Positions 54,980 through 64,000 of a stretch of 64,000 nt of DNA are shown in pieces. Within the stretch, counting starts at the first letter, position 1. Each line of letters starts with the position of its first letter. Both the position numbers and the translations under genes were made by a program. Under the pieces are notes generated by a model, which was not told the origin of the DNA, did not search any database, and saw only the letters and a list, made by a program, of their open reading frames with translations. The stretch is from Micromonospora acroterricola (GTDB lineage: Bacteria; Actinomycetota; Actinomycetes; Mycobacteriales; Micromonosporaceae), in the NCBI RefSeq assembly GCF_003172955.1, contig NZ_QGKR01000186.1:1-64000 (forward strand), given 5' to 3'.

Positions 54980-56178
54980 AATTCGGTCTCCTCGCCATCG
55001 AACAACGTGGCCTGCGGTTCGTGTTGATCCGGTGACGTCTCGGCGGTCGCCGCCCTCTCCTCAACATGTGGTTGCCATCGGTGAGCCGCTGGAACCAGCA
55101 GCAGGTCGTCGCCGACAAGCCGCGCCGCGCCGACGTCCAGCAGATGATCGGTGACTCTGCCTGCCAAGGTATCGACATTGCTCACGTCGCGTTTGGCCCA
55201 GGCGGACGGGTAGCGCGTAGCCAGTTCCTGACATAGTCGCGTGACATGATCTGGCGTGACCTGGTGACAGCCGTCGGCGCGTGGAGGCGAAGCGGCCATA
55301 AGCGGTTCCAGGATCAGCAGCGCGATGCGCGACACGGTCGAGCTCGCCGGAAACGCAAGATCGGTGAGGAACTCGTCAGGGTCGATGGCGACCATGCCTT
55401 CCGCCCGAGTTTCGACCTGCAGGCCGACGTAGCGTTCCAGCCAGTACGCCTCTTGCCGCTGATGGTCGCGTAGGTATCGCGCCTCGGCATCGGGGAGATC
55501 GACGTAGAGGACGACCGGGTCTTCGACCAATCGTCGGCGCGCAACAATACCCGCAGGTTGTCTTGGAGTCGTGCCGGATTCCCCGAATTCAAACGCTCTG
55601 CCGGCTCGCATCCGCGGCACGATAAGGCCAAGCAAATCGGTGTCAATGGTGATCAGCGCTTCCGCCGCGCCGCGCTGCTGCACTGCCGAAACACTGCCCT
55701 CGGTCTCCTCAAGGACTCCGAGGGACACCAGGTGGCGCAATGCCGAGGTCAGCGCCCGCAACTCCACCAAGTCGTCTCGCAAGGCGATCCCGGCCTCGGC
55801 CGCGGCACCGCGTATGTCGGCAATCAGCTGTGACAGCAGTATCTGCCGGCCCGTATCGACGAGTGCGGCCAGTGTCAACGCCAAGTACGCATAGGCGCGT
55901 GGGGTGAAGTTCGGCAGGCCGCGACCGGCACCGGCGTCCGCGCTCTTATACAGGCGGGCGAGTCGCCCTTCCACGGTCAGTCGATAGCCCAGATAGTTGG
56001 CAAACAGTCGCCGGAGTCGGTCCCGATGCCGGAAAACCAGCGGGAGCAACTCGGCTCCACGGCCGTTGATGTGCAAGATCGGGCGGCGTAGCAGCGTGCG
56101 CACGCAAACCCGCACCTGTGCAGCCTCGGGGTGAGGCAAGTCGTCGAGGAGATCTCCGTAGTATCCGCGCTCAACCAT
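54976..56178 (-). CDS. jetB: Wadjet JetB, DUF2398 subunit (TIGR02678)
   Basis: I start at the ATG at 56178 (MVERGYYGDLLDDLPHPEAA). The open frame reaches 56229 inside jetA, but that extension looks non-coding. The 400-residue product has the DUF2398 phrases AQVRVCVRTLLRRPILHING, RLARLYKSADAG, FTPRAYAYLALTLAALVDTG and ERYVGLQVETRAEGMVAIDP. It is the kite-like subunit that links the SMC heads in Wadjet. It overlaps the jetA end by 8 bp and the jetC start by 4 bp. Confidence 0.88.
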   Translation of the reverse strand: MVERGYYGDLLDDLPHPEAAQVRVCVRTLLRRPILHINGRGAELLPLVFRHRDRLRRLFANYLGYRLTVEGRLARLYKSADAGAGRGLPNFTPRAYAYLALTLAALVDTGRQILLSQLIADIRGAAAEAGIALRDDLVELRALTSALRHLVSLGVLEETEGSVSAVQQRGAAEALITIDTDLLGLIVPRMRAGRAFEFGESGTTPRQPAGIVARRRLVEDPVVLYVDLPDAEARYLRDHQRQEAYWLERYVGLQVETRAEGMVAIDPDEFLTDLAFPASSTVSRIALLILEPLMAASPPRADGCHQVTPDHVTRLCQELATRYPSAWAKRDVSNVDTLAGRVTDHLLDVGAARLVGDDLLLVPAAHRWQPHVEERAATAETSPDQHEPQATLFDGEETEL

Positions 56179-57742
56179 CGACGCCTCGCGCCGTAGATGT
56201 CTGCCCACACAGGCTGACGGCGACGGCAACGCCGTGCAGCGTCAACACGCCGTGTGCCGCGCGGATCTGCACGCGGGCATCGGCTTGCGGTTCGACCTGA
56301 ATTCTCAGGGCTGACGGCGAGTGGACGAACTCCCCGATCCCATCGACCTCCTCGCGGTGACCCATCGCCCGGCGAATCAGGTCATACAACACGTCCAGCG
56401 CCCCGGCTGACAGCGTCACCTCGGCGAGCCGATCAGCAACCGCGCGTAGCTCGGCGTACACCGCGTCACGCCGGCGAGCCTCCGCTTCAGCCTCCGCAAG
56501 CGCCGCGTACTCGCCAAGAGGATTCTCAACAATGCGCGCTGCGCGGCCACGTGCCGCAGGCTCCGCCCGGCTCGATACCGACACCGACACCGACACCTTC
56601 GATCCGCGCCACCACGGCTCGGAAGGTGGAGTCTCATCGACGTCGGGTAAAACCACCCAGTGCCGCGCCGAGGACAGGCTGAAGGCGTGGGCAAACAGAG
56701 TATGGGCCTCCCACAGCGTCGCCGCATCAAAGCGGCCGGCAAGACGAATCAATTCCGCACGGCGACCTGGCGCGATTCCACCGCCACCGGTCGACCGCTT
56801 GACGTTGGACAGCAGCGAGCTGATCGCCTTGGTCGTGGCTTCCCGCAGGGCCCAAACCTGGCTGGACTGACCCGGCCTGTCCACAAACCAGTCCGCGAGG
56901 CCCCGCCAGTCCGACTCCGAGCGCCCACGTGCGCGCTCGACGGCCTCGCCGAGATCAGCGGTCGGAGCCAGCAGCCGCAACAGCTCGCTTTGCACCCCGC
57001 CGAGCTGGTCAAGGCATTCGGCAATCGGTGGGGTGTACCGCAGCACATCCTCGACGACCAGCTGGATGTACTCCACCAGCAACCCTCGGAATCCGGCGAT
57101 CTCGTCGGGATTGAGATCATGACGGGCGACGACCTGCCCGAGGTGGGCGTAGAAGTCGCGCACGGTGTCGGACAGCTCAGCGTGTTGCAGGAACAATGTC
57201 GTGACCTGCTCGGCCAGCTGCTCGCGCTGCCGCACGACGACCCGAGCGTCGGCGCCCTGCCTCTGCTCAGCCAGAACCGACTCGCCAATCGTCGAAATGA
57301 TCTCGTCCATGCCGCGGCGAATCGCGGGCAGCAACTCCCGTGAGACCTCACGGGCACCCTCGGGGATCGCCAGCAGCTCTTCGGCTTCGCGGTGCACGCG
57401 GACGGCCAATTTGTCCACCTGATAGCGCCGACTGCCGTGAGCGAACTCGGTGATGGACCGGGCGTTGGTTTCTCGCCGCCCAGGCACCAGATTGCCCCAT
57501 TTACGCAGTTGTTTGAGTCGAACAACGACCTGCTCGATCGCCGACTCGCCAACGCCAATGCGGCCGTCGTGCTCAAGTTGCGCAAGCGAGGCCGCGACCT
57601 CACCAGCTGACAGATCCGCCAGCAGGGTCGAGGTGAACACTCGCATGATCGCAAAGTGGGTCCGAGCCTCCGGGACAGAAAGGTAGGTATACAGGCGAAG
57701 GCGACGTCCCGCCTCCGCGTGATCCCTGTTTGCGTCGGCCAC
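56171..57742 (-). CDS. jetA: Wadjet JetA, DUF2397 subunit (TIGR02677)
   Basis: The 523-residue product starts at a GTG (57742) and has the DUF2397 features LYTYLSVPEARTHFAIMRVF, LEHDGRIGVGESAIEQVVVR, LFLQHAELSDTVRDFYAHLG and GFRGLLVEYIQLVVEDVLRY. It is the kleisin-like subunit that closes the SMC ring and is the first gene of the operon. The promoter should lie in the about 450 bp upstream, a region now filled with decayed genes on the other strand. The gene is complete. Confidence 0.88.
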   Translation of the reverse strand: MADANRDHAEAGRRLRLYTYLSVPEARTHFAIMRVFTSTLLADLSAGEVAASLAQLEHDGRIGVGESAIEQVVVRLKQLRKWGNLVPGRRETNARSITEFAHGSRRYQVDKLAVRVHREAEELLAIPEGAREVSRELLPAIRRGMDEIISTIGESVLAEQRQGADARVVVRQREQLAEQVTTLFLQHAELSDTVRDFYAHLGQVVARHDLNPDEIAGFRGLLVEYIQLVVEDVLRYTPPIAECLDQLGGVQSELLRLLAPTADLGEAVERARGRSESDWRGLADWFVDRPGQSSQVWALREATTKAISSLLSNVKRSTGGGGIAPGRRAELIRLAGRFDAATLWEAHTLFAHAFSLSSARHWVVLPDVDETPPSEPWWRGSKVSVSVSVSSRAEPAARGRAARIVENPLGEYAALAEAEAEARRRDAVYAELRAVADRLAEVTLSAGALDVLYDLIRRAMGHREEVDGIGEFVHSPSALRIQVEPQADARVQIRAAHGVLTLHGVAVAVSLCGQTSTARGVDG

Positions 57743-57779
57743 GCCACGTACAGTAGCCGAGCGCTTCGACTCCCGTCTG

Positions 57780-58200
57780 TCGCTGCGTGCCGGCTCGTCG
57801 GCGGCGCTTTGGTAGAGCTGGCCTTGGCCTGTCGCCCCCTGGCGCGGGTGGCGATCTCCGCCGCCCAGGCGTGGATTCCTCCGCTAAACACCGGCGGCAG
57901 CCTGTGGCAAGACTCGCAGGTCGCCGAGCTGACCGGCCTGATCGACCCCAGGGCACTGTCTGCCTTTCCGGGCAAGCACCCGGCTGACGTGCTGGCGGGA
58001 ATACCCGCACCGGGCGCTGGAACAACCCCGTGGACTGGGTCTGGTGGATCGCCGTCGCCCACACTTCACTGGAAGCAGGACGAAGTCGGGCTCAATGTCG
58101 ATGAGGTGCCGGGACCTACCAGTTCGGCATCGCCGACGTTCGATGGATGCTGGCATACGAGAACTCCCAGCGAGCGGCGTGAGCCGGGTCAACCCGCCAG
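57780..58200 (+). pseudogene. Decayed IS1380-type transposase piece and other coding scraps
   Basis: AWIPPLNTGGSLWQDSQVAE followed by LTGLIDPRAL in one frame, and TRLTCWREYPHRALEQPRG in the next, recall the IS1380-family stretch VAELT-LVDL-WP-GTRLIVRRE-PHPGAQ. Just after it a frame reads GTYQFGIADVRWMLAYENSQ and stops at 58182; this may be the end of a small gene upstream of the PIN remnant, possibly its antitoxin. Nothing here can make a full protein. The family calls are from memory. Confidence 0.4.
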
Positions 58201-58201
58201 G

Positions 58202-58616
58202 GTTCGCTACTACCTCGACGCTGACCTACTGGGTCTCGCACGGGTTATCGCAGGACTACGCCCCGAGATCGCGTCCCGCGGCGACCCAGGAGCAGTGATC
58301 CACAAACGGCACCGGCCGCCATGCCCCATCGCTAGCCCTTCGGTGAAGGACACCGTGCGGATCCCGGAAGTAGGCCGTCAAGGCTGGTGATCATCACGCG
58401 CGACCACCACATACAAGAACACCGGCTGAAGATCGCCGCAGTGTGTGACCATGCGGCGAAGGTGATCGCGCTCACCGGCGAGGACGCGTCAAGCGTGTTC
58501 GCGCAGCTCGAAATGGCCATGAGTCGTTGGCGCAATATCGAGCGCTGTGCGTCGCGGCCTACACCCTCATCTACGGCGTCACCCGCACCGGCATGCGCAA
58601 AGTCCCACTTCTCTAG
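58202..58616 (+). pseudogene. PIN-domain toxin gene with two frameshifts
   Basis: VRYYLDADLLGLARVIAGLR with GDPGAVIHKRHRPPCP carries the first acidic residues of a PIN domain. A single missing base near 58387 turns GWLIITRDHH into a stop. The next frame continues IITRDHHIQEHRLKIAAVCD and ALTGEDASSVFAQLEMAMSR. A second shift near 58550 leads to LIYGVTRTGMRKVPLL and a TAG at 58614-58616. PIN proteins are RNases, usually the toxin of VapBC-like pairs. The normal GTG start appears as GTT. The gene is inactive as read. Confidence 0.65.
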
Positions 58617-58784
58617 CACCGCCCGTCATCCGGCATCCACCACCTGCGACTGGGCGACGGATCTTCGCGCAGTCGGACTCACCGAAGCCGGGTCGAGCCC
58701 GGCATACCTGCTCCCTGCTGCACTTCAACGCCACGACGATTGTCAGAGGGTCGCTGCACCTGGCCTCGTCATCGCAGCTCAGCC

Positions 58785-59660
58785 CTACCAGCGCAGCTTG
58801 CGCAGGCGCGTTCGGTCAAGCGGGCGGATCCGAAGTGCCGTCAGTTCGCCACGTAGTGTCGGACGGACTACTTCAAGCCACTCCACACCGTCGTAGTCGG
58901 CTAGGCATCGCGGCGCCGACGACAGGTACCGCAGCCCGAAGCCAGCGAAGTACGGTGTCACCTCGCCTCGGACGTCCTGCCCATGCAGGTGAATAGATCT
59001 TGAGTCCACCCCCTGCTGCTCGTAATGGGCGAGCACGGCTTGCCCTGCTCTGAACGACACACCGCCGGGCTGCCATCTCTCCCGCAGGTACGACGCACTC
59101 TCAGGGCTATCCACGACGTGGTCCTCAAGAGCCACACGTTCCAGTTCGATCACACGCATGGCTACTGCTTCGAGAAGCTGCTCACGCACCGGTCGCGGCA
59201 ACCACCGGTCAAGCCCCTCAAACTCGGGGCTCATCGCATCCCGTGGGGCACGGACCGCCGTCGGAACTACCGCGATGCCACGCAGCCTCTCCAGAGCGAC
59301 GCTCAGGTCGTCACCTCGGCGCCACAACAGCGTCAGGTCGAAATCCGCCCGCGCCCGCATGTTGTAGACCAACTGACACCCTCGTGTCCGGCCGACCAGC
59401 GGCCGGCGCAAGTCTCCGTGTGGATCCCGGCCAGCACTGAGCGCCTGAGCCCTCTCACTCGCAAACTGCCAATCAGTCCCATCGAACTCGATATCCAGAT
59501 CAACGTCAGCAGGCTCCGGAGCCCCCCGTGCGAACGAACCAAACACGTACACCTCGGTCACCAACCGAAGCGGCCATTCCTCCTGCAGCTGGTCAAGACG
59601 CTCGAGGAATTGCTCGACAAGCAGCGCCGCCCGTTGTCTCTTCATGCATCTGATAGTCAC
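58785..59660 (-). CDS. Stand-alone nucleotidyltransferase-fold protein
   Basis: The 291-residue product (start at 59660 or at the ATG at 59645, MKRQRAALLVEQFLERLDQL) has VYVFGSFARGAPEPADVDLD, the Gly-Ser plus Asp-x-Asp motif of nucleotidyltransferases of the MNT/kanamycin type. The C-terminal half is helical (QLLEAVAMRVIELERVALED) with PYFAGFGLRYLSSAPRCLAD. Proteins like this act as toxins, antitoxins or antibiotic-modifying enzymes. No HEPN partner is seen next to it. It is intact and lies between two wrecked loci. Confidence 0.65.
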   Translation of the reverse strand: MTIRCMKRQRAALLVEQFLERLDQLQEEWPLRLVTEVYVFGSFARGAPEPADVDLDIEFDGTDWQFASERAQALSAGRDPHGDLRRPLVGRTRGCQLVYNMRARADFDLTLLWRRGDDLSVALERLRGIAVVPTAVRAPRDAMSPEFEGLDRWLPRPVREQLLEAVAMRVIELERVALEDHVVDSPESASYLRERWQPGGVSFRAGQAVLAHYEQQGVDSRSIHLHGQDVRGEVTPYFAGFGLRYLSSAPRCLADYDGVEWLEVVRPTLRGELTALRIRPLDRTRLRKLRW

Positions 59661-59828
59661 ATCGCTGATCCCGCTCGTCGAGCCGCTCCAGGAACGCAGA
59701 TCAACGAGCCCTACTCACCCGCTGCGCACCGCAGACCGCAGCATCAAAGTGATCGCCAAAATGATCAGCTGCCCGATCCCCTATGTGCCAGGTGGCTCCT
59801 ACTTCAGCCACTGTCGCCGCCCCGCCGG

Positions 59829-60427
59829 GTTCTCGCCACCATCCTGCCGCAGGATCACGCCTGACGGTGCTCCTCACCGACGGCGACCGCACATGGCTCC
59901 ACAAGCTGTACGTGGGCGCAGGCGAAGGGATCCGGCGATGAGCATCGACATCACTTGGGGACGCGGCGACGGCGCCGCGTTGGTCAGCACCGTCACCGAA
60001 CTCGACGCTACAGTCGGACGCGGTCAGCCACGCCCAGACTGAGCAACTGCCCTACTGCGTCACCCTCATCGCTGCCAGCGGAGCTGACACTCCCCGCCAT
60101 GCTCGACATCTGCAACGGGCACCCCGAACGGTCGTTCGTCTATCACGTCGCCGTCGATGATCCGCAAGTCCCCGGCGGAGGTCGCGGTGCTGGCCGAGGC
60201 GTCGCCGACCTCAACACAGCGGCCGGGCAGGTGACAGCAGCGCTTGGGCATACCAGCCAGACCTCGAACCCGGACCCATGTTCACGTTCGACTACGCCGG
60301 TACCCCCACCGACGCATGGCCCGAACGCACCCGTGTCACCAACGCGACCGCCCGGCAAGCGGCACGACAGTTCCTGACCAGCGGCGGGCAAAGACACCAC
60401 GCCCTGGCCTGGGAAACCGCCGAATAG
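59829..60427 (+). pseudogene. Degenerate second copy of the deaminase/Imm1 cassette
   Basis: From about 59829 the bases match 46674 onward: the deaminase tail DGDRTWLHKLYVGAGEGIRR, then an ATGA joint and the Imm1 start MSIDITWGRGDGAALVSTVT. Frameshifts follow near 60010 and 60080. The strand RSFVYHVA is interrupted by about 75 bp at roughly 60158-60236 (EVAVLAEASPTSTQR in frame), after which LGHTSQTSNPDP resumes. The end (FDYAGTPTDAWPERTRVTNA, then VAWE-like ALAWETAE) is again Imm1. The deaminase core is missing, so neither gene works. Confidence 0.85.
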
Positions 60428-60534
60428 CTCCGAGCGTGGACGGCTCACGAGGCCAGAGCCGCAGCCAAGGTAGGGCTTGACTCGCGGGGCCTCGCCGTGT
60501 CCGGCGACCCCGGAGCCGCTAAAGCGGCAGCCGC

Positions 60535-60657
60535 ATGAGGAGAGATCCCGCGAACGACTTGTCGGTCGTCGACCTGGACCTGCGCGCAGACGCATCCAAC
60601 GACGAGGAGCCCAAGTACACGTGGAATGCCACGGGATACGGAGGCAATGAGATGTAG
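60535..60657 (+). CDS. Possible 40-residue peptide gene
   Basis: ATG at 60535 opens a frame of 40 residues: MRRDPANDLSVVDLDLRADA, then SNDEEPKYTWNATGYGGNEM and TAG. It has an acidic leader-like first half and a Gly/Tyr/Asn-rich tail, a shape seen in some modified-peptide precursors. There is no modifying enzyme nearby and no clear ribosome-binding site, so this may be chance. I do not recognise it. Confidence 0.25.
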   Translation: MRRDPANDLSVVDLDLRADASNDEEPKYTWNATGYGGNEM

Positions 60658-61459
60658 GCCTGCTGGTGCTGCTGCCACGGCAATCGACGCCCCAGCCGGG
60701 TACACCCGTGCCGCTGCTGTGCCGAGGCGGTAAGAAGTACGGCAAGACCCGAACGCGCCTCGCACATCCGGGCGGGCAGGCCCCGCCCGGAGGCCAGAGC
60801 CCTGAGACGCTGTGGCATGCCAACGCCAAGCGAACCATCCTGCGCTGGGCGTAGAAGCAGCCCGGCGTGACCAAAGCGCGCACCGACTGCCAGACCGCAG
60901 ACGGGCGACGCCGCAGCGAAGCCATAGTTTCCTAGCCGACGGAAGCGCCTGGTCAACGAGGTTGAGCAGCAACCCCTCACTGACGAGGACTGGACCAGCC
61001 GACATCACGGCTTTGGCGCAGGGCCTGGTCGACGCATGGCTGTGGTGCGCCCTCGTAACGCAACCGTTCCTGCAAGTCGATCGTGGCGCGATAGACGCTT
61101 GCGACGCAGGCGTTAAGACTTGAGCAAATAACCCGGCGACGGGTTAATGTGCTGACGCAGGTCGACCGCCATGGTGGATTTGAGCGCGGCGACTTAGAAA
61201 TTTTCGAGGAAGAGCCAGAAGGCTCTCTCTTCTGACCCCCTGTGCGGGAGTGGCGAGGCGATCTCGGCGAGAACCGTGGGCTGGAGATGATCAACGCGGG
61301 CATATCTGGTTAGGTCGGACGGTGCTCAATGCAGGCACTCAACCATCCGACACGTCCCACCTACCGAATACCGAATCGACGATCCATGCTCAACCCAGCC
61401 CCGAGAGGGGTAGGAGATAACAGCTGAGGTGGGTAAGTGGACAGTCGCGGACAGGATTT
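60658..61459. other. About 800 bp with no convincing gene
   Basis: Open frames on both strands are Arg/Ala/Ser-rich and unlike known proteins. GC content drops near 61130-61240 (AATAACCCGG, TTAGAAATTTTCGAGG), which may be an old junction. The last part should hold the promoter of the STAND-TPR gene. Confidence 0.5.
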
Positions 61460-63759
61460 GTGAGTCACTGCGATCATGGCTGCATGGTTCGGTACTCCGG
61501 CGCTCGACTGCGCCGCGCAGCTCGTGCGGCCGCTGCAGCGACTGTTGCCACAGGCCTGGGGACGGTGACGGTGGTGTGGGGGCGGCATCTACTGACGAAC
61601 GCCCTGGTCGCGCCGAGCTGGAACGTGCTTGAGCGCGCCTCATGGATCGCTGCGGTGGTGGCAGTCGCCGTTCCTGCCGCGGTCGCAGGCCATACCGCAC
61701 TGCTGAGACGAAGAACGCGATGGCAGACGTCAGTCCGGATCGGTCGCATTCCCCGGAGCCAACCTGGTTTCAACATCGGCCCGATCTGCTCGGTCAACCC
61801 GGCGCCCGGTGGCGCAGCCGGGACCCCGTGCCTACGCAGGTACTTTCAGGGCTGGGCGGGGTCGGCAAGACCCAGATTGCCGCAGCTTTCGCCCGTCAGG
61901 CCGCCGGCCGCGGTGACCTGAAACTGCTGATCTGGATACCCGTGTGTGGCCAAGACTCGATCATCACCGCGTACGCAGAGGCTGCGAGGGCCCTGGCGCT
62001 CGCTGACGACCAGGTCCATCCGCAACAGGCGGCGGACCAACTGATGGTGTGGCTGGAGCACACTGATCAGAACTGGCTCATCGTCTGGGACAAACTCGAC
62101 AGCCCTGCCGATGCTGCCGATTGGTGGCCACCTGCGAGTAAGCATGGCCGGACCGTCGTCACCACCCGACGTCGCGATGCCGTGCTCGATGCAGGACGCC
62201 GTACCCTGATCACCGTCGACCTGTTCACCGCTGACGAGTCAGTGGCGTATCTCAGGCGCGCTGTCGGCAAGCCCGTTCAACGCCAGCATGCTGTAGCCCT
62301 GGCCAAGGACCTGGATCATCTTCCGCTCGCTCTAGCACAGGCTGCCGCCTTCATCCGAGACCGCGAGCTGGACTGCGTCGCCTATCGACGCAGGCTCGGT
62401 GACGTGAGGCTCCGCCTCGCCGACGTGGTCCCGCCTGAGGACGGGCTTCCGGACAACCACCGGACGACGCTCGCCGCGACCTGGGTACTGTCGATCGAAG
62501 CGGCAGACAAGGCCGGTCCGCCAGGCCTGGCACATTCCATCCTCGACCTTGCCTGCCTCCTGCAACCCGAGGCGATCCCGTTGGCCTTCTTCACGAGTAC
62601 GCCCGCCATCGACTACATAACCTTGCACAGCGAACTCAGGCAGGAAAGCGACATCCTCGACGTCCTGCACACGCTCGATCGGCTGAACCTAGTCACTTGC
62701 AATCAGCGCACTGCCCTGGTACAGACGCATGTGCTGATCCAGCGCGCCATTCGCGATGACCTGGATGTGGACAGCCTCGACGTGCTGGCCCGGACCGCCG
62801 CAGACGCGCTGCTGGAGATCTGGCCGGAGGTCGAGCCTGATCGGCTACGCGAACAGATGCTGCGCGCCAACGCGCTCGTCCTCTTCGAGACGGCGCGCAC
62901 CTCCCTGATCGAACCCCGCACTCACCCCCTGCACTTCCGCACCACCGACAGTCTTGTCGAAGCTGGGAACCACGATGCTGCGACCGCCATACTGCGACAG
63001 CTTCTCGCCGAACAGACCCGCATAGTCGGCGCCGATCATGCCGATTCGCTTACCACCCGCCGACACCTTGCCGACGCCCTGGAAGAGAACGATCCACGCG
63101 AAGCTGCGGCGGCCTACGGGAGGCTGCTCGACGACTGCGTGCGCATCATGGGCCCGGGACACCCTTATACCCTGGTCACGCGCTGTGAGGTCGTGAAACG
63201 GAACGCCGACCACGACTATCCCCAGCACGCCCTGGCCCGCTTCGAGGAACTGCTCGGCGATTGCCGTCGCATCCTCGGACCAGACGACCCAGTCACGCTC
63301 GGCGTGCACGCAGCCTTGGCCAACTGGCACGGAGACGCCGGTCACTTCGACATGGCGAACGAGGTGTACCGCGAGGTCCTCGCAGCGGAAACTCGCCTAT
63401 TCGGCCCCGACCACCCCACCACGCTGCGCACCCGCAACAACCTTCTGTGCATTCAGCAGGACTCCGGAATGCCCCTCGACGGATCCGTCAGCTTCCGTGA
63501 GCTTGTCGAGGAGTACACGCGAGTATTCGGCCCGGACCACCCACGAACCCTCGCCACCCGGGCCAATCTCGCCTTCGCCATCGGCGAGGCAGGTGACGTG
63601 GAAGGTGCTGCCGACGCGTGCCAAACGCTGCTCGATGACTATGCCCGGGTCTTCGGCGCCGACCACTTCGAAGTCGTGGTCATGCGCTTGGCGCTGTCGT
63701 ACTGGCACGCCCACGTCGACGCAGCTTGCCGCACCAAGGGTTCGTCACCGGAGCGCTGA
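61460..63759 (+). pseudogene. Membrane-anchored NB-ARC/TPR STAND NTPase with a frameshift near 61710
   Basis: The first frame (GTG 61460 or ATG 61484) encodes two hydrophobic stretches (AAAATVATGLGTVTVVWG, WIAAVVAVAVPAAVAGHTAL). Near 61710 the frame shifts to SPDRSHSPEPTWFQHRPDLL. A P-loop follows (LSGLGGVGKTQIAAAF, about 61846-61893), then Walker B (QNWLIVWDKLDSP) and the NB-ARC landmarks GRTVVTTRRRDAV and DLDHLPLALAQAAAF. The second half is TPR repeats of the FGPDHPTTLRTRNNL type. TPR STAND proteins of this kind act as sensors in signalling or defence. A frame from 61642 still yields 705 residues but lacks the membrane part. Confidence 0.75.
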
Positions 63760-63797
63760 GACCACCACCAGCCAGCGGCGCCGCCCGTAACCCATTA

Positions 63798-63971
63798 ATG
63801 GACCTGAAGAACTCAAGATTCCAGGTGAAATACCTGATCCGCGACCGGGACGGCAAATACCCGGCTCTGCTCGATGCGAGTCCGCCGAGGACGTCAACAG
63901 GTTCAATGCGCGCGTTAAGTGCCAGTACTTGTCGCGCATGCGGCGAGCGGGAATTTCCTGCTTCGCGCTGA
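63798..63971 (+). pseudogene. Transposase integrase-core fragment
   Basis: DLKNSRFQVKYLIRDRDGKY followed by PALLDA is the segment around the second catalytic Asp of IS481/IS3-like integrase cores. After about 30 residues homology ends and the frame becomes Ser/Arg-rich. Beyond 63880 another frame reads DVNRFNARVKCQYLSRMRRA and LTIIGVLVRLL to the window edge, possibly the start of another gene. Confidence 0.55.
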
Positions 63972-64000
63972 CGATCATCGGCGTGCTGGTTCGATTGCTG

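Noticed and set aside
56179-56229. Longer N-terminus for JetB starting at 56229.
   Set aside because: The extra 17 residues lie inside jetA and look non-coding; the ATG at 56178 gives the usual coupled overlap.

Overview
The window is high-GC actinobacterial DNA, most likely from a Micromonosporaceae chromosome (Micromonospora or a relative). The evidence is the GC-rich third codon positions, GTG and TTG starts, paired LamG and Rhs secreted proteins, a SCP1.201-like deaminase next to a small helical protein and an Imm1 protein, and actinobacterial IS families. There are no ribosomal, central-metabolism or cell-division genes. It reads as an accessory island: defence and conflict genes, transposons, and many broken or frameshifted genes.

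Layout. 0-4.3 kb: a cut IS481-type transposase, a complete IS5-family element with a likely programmed -1 frameshift, an AlbA_2/Schlafen-type gene with a Nudix-like box plus its partner gene, and several hairpins. 4.3-15.5 kb (minus): a secreted polymorphic-toxin locus with a LamG protein, then a 2309-residue Rhs protein with a HINT domain and an unassigned C-terminal toxin, then an overlapping immunity candidate. 16-24.4 kb: decayed territory holding a membrane-anchored propeller-like protein, an att-like region with a tRNA T-arm and repeated TTGTCA motifs, frameshifted membrane and lipoprotein genes, a dead pentapeptide-repeat gene, an orphan WD40 propeller fused behind an HNH-like remnant, and the 3' half of a tRNA-Val(CAC). 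24.5-29 kb: a three-gene cassette with an HExxH metallopeptidase between an IS701-family fragment and a complete IS701-family element. 29-31.3 kb: a serine-recombinase operon ending in a tRNA-like T-arm.

32-46 kb: a divergent nucleotidyltransferase/STAND NTPase pair, a GNAT remnant cut by a degenerate IS5-family copy, then an HTH regulator with its own inverted-repeat operator, divergent from a 1701-residue PD-(D/E)xK-like nuclease-STAND protein resembling Avs-type phage sensors. 46-49.4 kb: a small helical protein, a DddA-like deaminase and an Imm1 immunity protein, followed by membrane-anchored proteins. 49.5-57.7 kb (minus): a complete four-gene Wadjet operon of the TIGR02677/02678/02680/02679 type. 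58-64 kb: broken IS1380-like and PIN-toxin genes, a second nucleotidyltransferase, a degenerate second copy of the deaminase/Imm1 cassette, an NB-ARC/TPR STAND protein, and another cut transposase.

How it fits together. Several layers of self/non-self conflict sit side by side: Wadjet against plasmid DNA, three STAND NTPases as possible invader sensors, and secreted or intracellular toxins with immunity genes. Two direct duplications, part of the HTH gene at 39.5 and 49.3 kb and the deaminase/Imm1 cassette at 46.7 and 59.8 kb, bracket defence modules and suggest gain or loss by homologous recombination. Single-base indels break at least nine otherwise convincing genes. This is either real decay or indel error in the assembly, and it should be settled before any of them is called dead.
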